Source: Streptomyces sp. NRRL F-5727
Lineage (GTDB): Bacteria; Actinomycetota; Actinomycetes; Streptomycetales; Streptomycetaceae
DNA: 64,000 nucleotides
Assembly: GCF_000719555.1 (NCBI RefSeq)
Contig: NZ_JOGX01000029.1
Location: forward strand, 106,864-170,863
Reading direction: 5' to 3'
A program made the translations under genes and the position numbers. Shown piece after piece: positions 59,832-64,000 of this stretch. Position 1 is the stretch's first letter; each line of letters begins with the position of its first letter. A model generated the notes under the pieces. The model did not search any database. It was not told the origin of the DNA and saw nothing but the letters and a program-made list of their open reading frames with translations.

Positions 59832-60257
59832 GTGACTGACCCGCTCGACCACCGGATCGCCCCGTTGCCGTCCCGGGCGGCACCGGCGTCGTACCCGCCG
59901 TCCTCGTCGGCCAGCCTGGCGGACATCCTCGAACGCGTCCTGGACAAGGGCATCGTGATCGCCGGCGACATCCGCATCAACCTTCTCGACATCGAGCTTC
60001 TGACGATCAAACTGCGCATTCTGATCGCGTCCGTGGACAAGGCAAAGGAGATGGGCATCGACTGGTGGGAGCACGACCCCTCGCTGTCCTCCCGCCACAG
60101 CGGCGACCCGCTGGCGGAGGAGAACCGCCGTCTGCGCGCCGAGCTGGACGCCTTGCGCCGCGACCGCCTCGAAGCCCCACCCCACGTGGAGGAGGGCTCC
60201 GAGCGGCACGACGCCAGGCGCCGCGGCGACGCCGGGCGGGAAAGGCCCGCACCATGA
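59832..60257 (+). CDS. gvpJ: gas vesicle protein GvpJ (GvpA family)
   Basis: The 141-residue protein has a GvpA-like core near residues 25-70 (SLADILERVLDKGIVIAGDI, RINLLDIELLTIKLRILIAS) and an extended, charged C-terminal region. Position between gvpG and gvpL matches gvpJ. GvpJ is a minor homologue that helps start vesicle formation. GTG 59832 is the start. Its stop overlaps the gvpL ATG by 4 bp. Confidence 0.92.
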   Translation: MTDPLDHRIAPLPSRAAPASYPPSSSASLADILERVLDKGIVIAGDIRINLLDIELLTIKLRILIASVDKAKEMGIDWWEHDPSLSSRHSGDPLAEENRRLRAELDALRRDRLEAPPHVEEGSERHDARRRGDAGRERPAP

Positions 60258-61153
60258 CCGGCGAGCCGAGCCTCACCTACGTCTACGCCGTGGCCGCCCT
60301 CACACCGCGGCTCGACGGCCCGCTGGCCCACCTGCGTGGCGTGGGCGATGCGCCGGTCACCCTCCTCTCCCCCGGCACCACCCCGTCCGGCCCCGCGTTC
60401 GTCGTCAGCCGGGTCCCCGCCGACCAGTGGGCGGAGGACGCCCTCAGGCTCCGCTTCGAGGACCTCTCCTGGCTCGAGGACACCGCCCGAGCCCACCACC
60501 ACGTCATTCAGGTCCTCATGGAACACACCAGCGTCCTGCCGCTGCGGCTCGCGACCCTGTACCAGGACAGCGACCGTGCCCTGGAAGCCCTGCTCGCGGA
60601 ACAGGACGCCTTCGCGGCCCAGCTCGCGACGCTCCTCCACCAGGCCGAGTACGGAGTCAAGGTGTACGTCGTCCCGGAAGAGGTCGGGTCATCCGGCTCC
60701 CCTGACGAAGGCCATGGCGAGCCCGCCTCGCCGGCCGCTGCTCCGCCGAGCGCGAGCCCGAGCCCCAGCCCCAGCCCGAGCGCGAGCCCGAGCCCCGGTA
60801 AGGCATATCTGCACGCCCGGCGGGCCCAACGCCACGCCCGGGAGGAGCGCTACCTGCAAGCCGGACAGGCGGCGGACCGTATCGCCGCCAGGGCCGCCCG
60901 GTTCGCGACCCAGAGCGTCCGCCACCCTCCGCAGACCGGACCGCTCACCCGCCGCGAGAACGGCGAGAACGTCCTCAACGACTCCTATCTCGTCCCCGAC
61001 GACCAGGCCGACGGCTTCCGCGCCGCCCTCCAGCAGGTCGGCCGGGACCTGCCCGGCATCCGCATCGAGGTCACCGGCCCCTGGGCTCCCTACTCCTTCG
61101 CCACGCCCTCCGACCGGTCCGCGGAGACCGACTTCCCCGGCACCAGACCATGA
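60254..61153 (+). CDS. gvpL: gas vesicle protein GvpL
   Basis: The 299-residue protein has the GvpL/F domain in two parts (YVYAVAALTPRLDGPLAHLR, VLPLRLATLYQDSDRALEAL, then VLNDSYLVPDDQADGFRAAL, VTGPWAPYSF) separated by a Pro/Ser-rich low-complexity insert at residues about 158-176. ATG 60254 overlaps gvpJ and thus ties translation of both. GvpL contributes to the assembly scaffold. Confidence 0.94.
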   Translation: MTGEPSLTYVYAVAALTPRLDGPLAHLRGVGDAPVTLLSPGTTPSGPAFVVSRVPADQWAEDALRLRFEDLSWLEDTARAHHHVIQVLMEHTSVLPLRLATLYQDSDRALEALLAEQDAFAAQLATLLHQAEYGVKVYVVPEEVGSSGSPDEGHGEPASPAAAPPSASPSPSPSPSASPSPGKAYLHARRAQRHAREERYLQAGQAADRIAARAARFATQSVRHPPQTGPLTRRENGENVLNDSYLVPDDQADGFRAALQQVGRDLPGIRIEVTGPWAPYSFATPSDRSAETDFPGTRP

Positions 61154-61359
61154 CTCCCACGGAACGCAGCGAAGCCCTGCCTGGTCGGCAGGTCGCCCTC
61201 GTGGACCTCCTCGACCGGCTCCTCGCCGGCGGCGTCGTCATCACGGGAGACATCGTCCTGACCATCGCCGACATCGATCTCGTACGCATCTCCCTGCGCG
61301 CCCTCATCACCTCCGTCACGGCCGACGACGCCCCCTTCGTCTCGGGGGATCAGCCGTGA
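61150..61359 (+). CDS. gvpS: gas vesicle protein GvpS (GvpA family)
   Basis: The 69-residue protein is a short GvpA-family member: VALVDLLDRLLAGGVVITGD, IVLTIADIDLVRISLRALIT. Its order between gvpL and gvpK is as in other Streptomyces clusters. Start and stop overlap both neighbours by 4 bp. Confidence 0.92.
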   Translation: MTPTERSEALPGRQVALVDLLDRLLAGGVVITGDIVLTIADIDLVRISLRALITSVTADDAPFVSGDQP

Positions 61360-61754
61360 ACGGCGATCTGGGTCCACCTCCGCGGCGTCCCGACCTGGAC
61401 GCCCTCGGCGACTCCCTCACGCAGGCATTCCGGCTGCTCCAGGCCCCACCGGAGGCTCCCGGCGCCCCTCACCTTCCCGCCCACCGCATGCGCACCGACC
61501 ACGAGACCGTCGGAGAGGACCTGCTCAAGCTCGTCCTCACCGTGGTCGAGCTCCTGCGCCAGCTCATCGAACGCCAGGCCCTGCGGCGCGTCGACTCGGG
61601 CGATCTCACCGACGCGCAGGAAGAGGAGCTCGGAGCCACCCTCCTCGCCCTGCACGATCGTATGAGCGAGCTGTGTGCCGAGCACGGCTACCGCCTCGAA
61701 GACCTGGACATCGACCTCGGACCGCTCGGACACCTGCTTCCCCCCGCGCCCTGA
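61356..61754 (+). CDS. gvpK: gas vesicle protein GvpK
   Basis: The 132-residue protein matches GvpK: RMRTDHETVGEDLLKLVLTV, VELLRQLIERQALRRVDSGD, EEELGATLLALHDRMSELCA. Start GTG 61356 overlaps the gvpS stop. The last gene of the operon; a 42-bp palindrome follows after 25 bp. Confidence 0.94.
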   Translation: MNGDLGPPPRRPDLDALGDSLTQAFRLLQAPPEAPGAPHLPAHRMRTDHETVGEDLLKLVLTVVELLRQLIERQALRRVDSGDLTDAQEEELGATLLALHDRMSELCAEHGYRLEDLDIDLGPLGHLLPPAP

Positions 61755-61779
61755 ACCGGGCCTGCGCCGCCCTGAACCT

Positions 61780-61821
61780 GTCGCTCCGACGGCTCCCCTG
61801 CAGGGGAGCCGTCGGAGCGAC
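61780..61821. terminator. 42-bp perfect palindrome terminating gvpK and glsB
   Basis: Twenty-one bases starting GTCGCTCCGACGGCTCCCCT are followed immediately by their exact complement, centred on CTGCAG. It lies between two convergent genes and likely works in both directions. Loop-less perfect palindromes of this size are rare. Confidence 0.85.
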
Positions 61822-61860
61822 CCGCTGGGCCGGACGCGAGGGCGGGGCGTGTTCCGCCCG

Positions 61861-62121
61861 TCACTTGCGCCGTGCGAAGAGGCGGTAGACCGCGAGGAGG
61901 ATGACCGACCCGACGATGGCGGCTATCCAGGTGGACAGTTCGAAGAACCCGTCAACGGAGTCGACGTCGAAGATGACCTTGCCGAGCCACCCGCCGAGCA
62001 GGCCGCCCGCTATGCCTATGAGCGTGGTGATGATGATCCCGCCCGGGTCTTTCCCGGGCATCAGCATCTTGGCGATGATGCCCGCGAGGAGCCCGAGGAG
62101 AATCCAAGCAAGTATGCCCAT
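61861..62121 (-). CDS. GlsB/YeaQ/YmgE family stress membrane protein
   Basis: The 86-residue protein has three hydrophobic segments (LAWILLGLLAGIIAKMLMPG, GIIITTLIGIAGGLLGGWLG, ELSTWIAAIVGSVILLAVYR), with the Gly-rich pattern of the transglycosylase-associated/GlsB family. It is membrane-bound and often belongs to general-stress regulons. The last of three co-oriented stress-type genes that run toward the gvp cluster. Confidence 0.93.
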   Translation of the reverse strand: MGILAWILLGLLAGIIAKMLMPGKDPGGIIITTLIGIAGGLLGGWLGKVIFDVDSVDGFFELSTWIAAIVGSVILLAVYRLFARRK

Positions 62122-62208
62122 GATTCCTTCTTGTCCCGTGTCGTGGAATGTCGTTCGATGCGGCGTGTCCGCCGCATGGGTTGTGCGGACTCCGGCTCGT
62201 TCCGCAGG

Positions 62209-62379
62209 TCAGGTGAGTTTGTCCTTCGCCTGCTCTTTCAGGTGCCGGGCCTTTCCCCTCGCTTCGAGGGCTCCGCCCTTGGCCGCCAGCTTCTCCTTGC
62301 CCACCGCGTGCGCGGACTTCCTGATGGCCTTCCCCCCTGCCACCTCCATCTGCGCCTTCGTCTTCTCCCACTTGGTCAT
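62209..62379 (-). CDS. CsbD-like stress protein
   Basis: The 56-residue protein MTKWEKTKAQMEVAGGKAIR ... KARHLKEQAKDKLT is basic and helical, and resembles CsbD-type stress proteins such as the one at 55.5 kb. ATG 62379 has GAGAGGAC upstream. It lies between the short basic protein and the GlsB gene. Confidence 0.82.
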   Translation of the reverse strand: MTKWEKTKAQMEVAGGKAIRKSAHAVGKEKLAAKGGALEARGKARHLKEQAKDKLT

Positions 62380-62418
62380 GACCCGTCCTCTCACGATCCC
62401 TGACCCTCCGGCTTCTCC

Positions 62419-62592
62419 CTACGCCCAACGGCGGAGAGTCCTCGGCGTCATGGCACGCAGACCCCGCCGCAACGCCATGCCCACTCCCCACGCCATCAAG
62501 CGGATCCCCCACTTGGTGAACCTCGCGAAGCCCCGGCACATGAGCGCCTTGGGCGTCCACCGATGGAGCCTCCGCCGTCTGCCGAATTTCAC
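62419..62592 (-). CDS. 57-residue basic protein
   Basis: A 57-residue frame begins with GTG 62592 after a near-perfect AGGAGGTGTCC ribosome binding site (spacing about 5 bp). The product VKFGRRRRLHRWTPKALMCR to MALRRGLRAMTPRTLRRWA is rich in Arg and Trp, with a possible amphipathic helix. No stop interrupts it and it ends 39 bp before the CsbD-like gene, so it is likely the first gene of the stress operon. Function is unknown. Confidence 0.65.
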   Translation of the reverse strand: MKFGRRRRLHRWTPKALMCRGFARFTKWGIRLMAWGVGMALRRGLRAMTPRTLRRWA

Positions 62593-62935
62593 GGACACCT
62601 CCTATCGTCGGCCCACCCACCATGGGAAACCGAGGCGATTCCCTGTGGTTCTCCATAGCTACCTGCGCGTATTCGCAATAAATTCGGTTTCAAACATCGA
62701 CGTGGCTCCCCCCGCGGCGTCGTCGAGTCCGGTCGCGAGCGGCGGGCACCGGTCGGGTCCGCGGGCAGTTCGGCCTCGTGCGACGCCGACCGTCCGGATG
62801 CGGCCCACCAGGCCGCACGTGCGGTACGTACGAGCGGCCTGCAGCACACTGCTGGACGCGGTGCGTGGCCGCGTCGTAGCCGACGACACGGCGCCCCTCG
62901 CGAACCGGCAGCCACGGGTCGCGGCGCCCCTGGTT
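62593..62935. other. gap upstream of the stress operon
   Basis: About 340 bp with no convincing gene. The part next to the operon is AT-richer (AATTTATTGCGAATACG on the minus strand near 62680) and likely holds its promoter. Confidence 0.45.
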
Positions 62936-63424
62936 CTACGGCGCGGTGATCGTGTCGGTGCAGGGCACCTCGACGAAGCCCCGGTCCATCTCCTTCTTCC
63001 AGTGCGCGCCGACCGCGTCGGCGGCTGTGGCCGCCGGCACGCCGCGGGTGAAGCGGGCGATCCACACGCCGTCTTCCGGGCCCATCACCGACACCTCGTA
63101 GCGGCCGCCCCCCTGCACCTGCGTGGCTGCGCCCTCGGGGAGGCCGATCTCCGCTTCGGCGGGGAGCGTTCCCTTGAACACGGCCAGCGTGCGGGCCTTG
63201 AAGGTCTGCACGCCGGTGTCGTTGCCCTTGTCCACGAACCGGCCGCGCTCCAGGACGGCGACCAGGGCAAGGTTCTGGGCCCGGGCTGCCTCGGCCGCGT
63301 CCGAGCCGGTCTCCTCGCACAGCGACTCCACGCGGATGGGATCGTTCCGCTGGTGGTGGGCGAACGCGCCGGCGCCGACGGCGACGACCACCGCGGCGGC
63401 GGCCCCGCGTACGAGCTTGTTCAT
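62936..63424 (-). CDS. small exported protein of unknown function
   Basis: The 162-residue protein has an N-terminal signal or anchor (NKLVRGAAAAVVVAVGAGAF) and an outside domain with two Cys (ESLCEETGSD and VEVPCTDTIT) that may pair, containing FKARTLAVFKGTLPAEAEIG. ATG 63424 lies 1 bp after the stop of the metalloprotease-like fragment upstream, so the pair is co-transcribed. No family is recognised. Confidence 0.8.
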   Translation of the reverse strand: MNKLVRGAAAAVVVAVGAGAFAHHQRNDPIRVESLCEETGSDAAEAARAQNLALVAVLERGRFVDKGNDTGVQTFKARTLAVFKGTLPAEAEIGLPEGAATQVQGGGRYEVSVMGPEDGVWIARFTRGVPAATAADAVGAHWKKEMDRGFVEVPCTDTITAP

Positions 63425-63425
63425 C

Positions 63426-63695
63426 TCAGCCCCATAGCTTCTCGTGGTCGGCCTTGTCGACGTCGGGGATCCAGTTGATCTCGTAGCCGGGTGACGGAGC
63501 GTTCCTCCCCGTCAGTGAGCTGATCGCGTCGCTCTCGTGGCACAGCCCCGGGACGTGTCCGAGCTCGTGGAGGCCGACGTACCGGAGCCGCTCCCTGGGG
63601 GCTCCGCGCAGCTTCTTCCTCACGGTGCGTAGGGTAGCGAGTACGCTCCGCCGCGTGGGGGTGCCCTTGCCGGCGTCGCGCTCAGGCGCCTGCAC
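63426..63695 (-). CDS. zinc-metalloprotease-like protein, N-terminally truncated
   Basis: The 89-residue frame has the metzincin zinc site HELGHVPGLCH (HExxHxxGxxH pattern near residue 43), followed by PSPGYEINWIPDVDKADHEK. Typical matrixin or snapalysin-like enzymes are 150-220 residues with a signal peptide and substrate-binding strand before this site; here only about 40 unconvincing residues precede it. It is either a decayed gene or one whose start was lost. The Gly-x-Met turn of metzincins is not seen. It leads into the downstream exported protein. Confidence 0.6.
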   Translation of the reverse strand: MQAPERDAGKGTPTRRSVLATLRTVRKKLRGAPRERLRYVGLHELGHVPGLCHESDAISSLTGRNAPSPGYEINWIPDVDKADHEKLWG

Positions 63696-63853
63696 CCTAG
63701 GCCGAGGGCGGAGGGTGGCAGCCGACTTTCGCCGGCCGCGCCTCCGTGCCGTCGAAGACCGTTCCGGGCGGATGCGCCGAAGTCGCGGCAGACTACATGC
63801 CGCATCAATCCAGCAGACATCTCACCCCCTTCCTCAGCGCATAAGGTCCGCGC

Positions 63854-64000
63854 ATGAACGCTGACTGGTACGTCCTCATCGAGGAGGACACCCGAACCAC
63901 ACAACGCGCCGACGGCACGGAACTGAAACTGCACCGCTGGATGCTCACCGGCACCCACCGCATCGGCCCGGACCCCATAGAGGCGGCCGCGGCCGCCGAG
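63854..64000 (+). CDS. hypothetical protein, 3' end outside the window
   Basis: The visible 49 residues start MNADWYVLIEEDTRTTQRAD and end in an Ala/Glu stretch at the window edge. ATG 63854 has AAGGT about 7 bp upstream. Its beginning resembles common Streptomyces orphans, but no domain can be named. Confidence 0.7.
   Translation, partial: MNADWYVLIEEDTRTTQRADGTELKLHRWMLTGTHRIGPDPIEAAAAAE

Noticed and set aside
58254-60209. 651-codon antisense frame opposite gvpA, gvpF and gvpG
   Set aside because: The sense strand carries well-known Gvp proteins; the antisense product includes the complement of the EEEP repeat as Leu runs and has no domain.

Overview
The window is high-GC DNA from an actinomycete, almost certainly a Streptomyces or close relative. 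The codon third positions are nearly all G/C, and there are many GTG starts. Marker families point the same way: a WhiB regulator, an SsgA-like sporulation protein, LAL and SARP/BTAD regulators, SpoIIE-type phosphatases, a gvpO-A-F-G-J-L-S-K gas-vesicle operon, and a TTA (bldA-type) codon in one gene. The many transposase fossils and the accessory gene content suggest a chromosome arm or another variable region. Everything here was read by eye from the sequence; no database search was run.

Layout. 0-16 kb: the end of an alpha/beta hydrolase; a large HelD-like helicase with an extra C-terminal part; a divergent MFS pump/TetR pair with an inverted-repeat operator; a minus-strand group coding for an LLM oxidoreductase, a HAD hydrolase, an unusual proteobacterial-type prephenate dehydratase, an acyl-CoA-dehydrogenase-like protein and a 19-residue coupled ORF; WhiB; a LAL regulator; an esterase; and an SsgA-like protein. 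16-24 kb: a thioesterase, then a mobile-element zone with a frameshifted IS5-type element, an intact IS5-type transposase that shares perfect 20-bp inverted ends with an S1-domain gene, a GH51 arabinofuranosidase whose stop codon lies in the insertion site, and fossils of IS630, SGNH-lipase and IS5 genes.

24-39 kb: AraC and O-methyltransferase, HIT protein, a YrhB-like protein, an SDR-TetR operon with three copies of one operator, Spo0M, YihY, a PAS-PP2C phosphatase, a MocR fossil, a BTAD regulator and two alpha/beta hydrolases. 39-50 kb: small membrane and immunity-like proteins (SUKH, barstar), a GAF-PP2C phosphatase, several type I-E-like CRISPR repeat clusters without cas genes, a lipoprotein, a serine hydrolase and an L,D-transpeptidase. 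51-55 kb: a 1381-residue HTH-STAND-WD40 protein.

55-62.6 kb is a gas-vesicle and stress island. It holds CsbD behind a sigma-B-like promoter, a divergent gvpY/gvpZ-like pair, the gvpO-A-F-G-J-L-S-K operon, a 42-bp palindromic terminator, and a convergent stress operon (a 57-residue basic protein, a CsbD-like protein and a GlsB membrane protein). The window ends with a small exported protein, a truncated metalloprotease and the start of an unknown gene.

Candidates for something new are the passenger-carrying IS, the dispersed orphan I-E repeats with a shared leader-like flank, the 19-residue-peptide/PheA-like locus, and the acidic repeat tails shared by three gas-vesicle genes.
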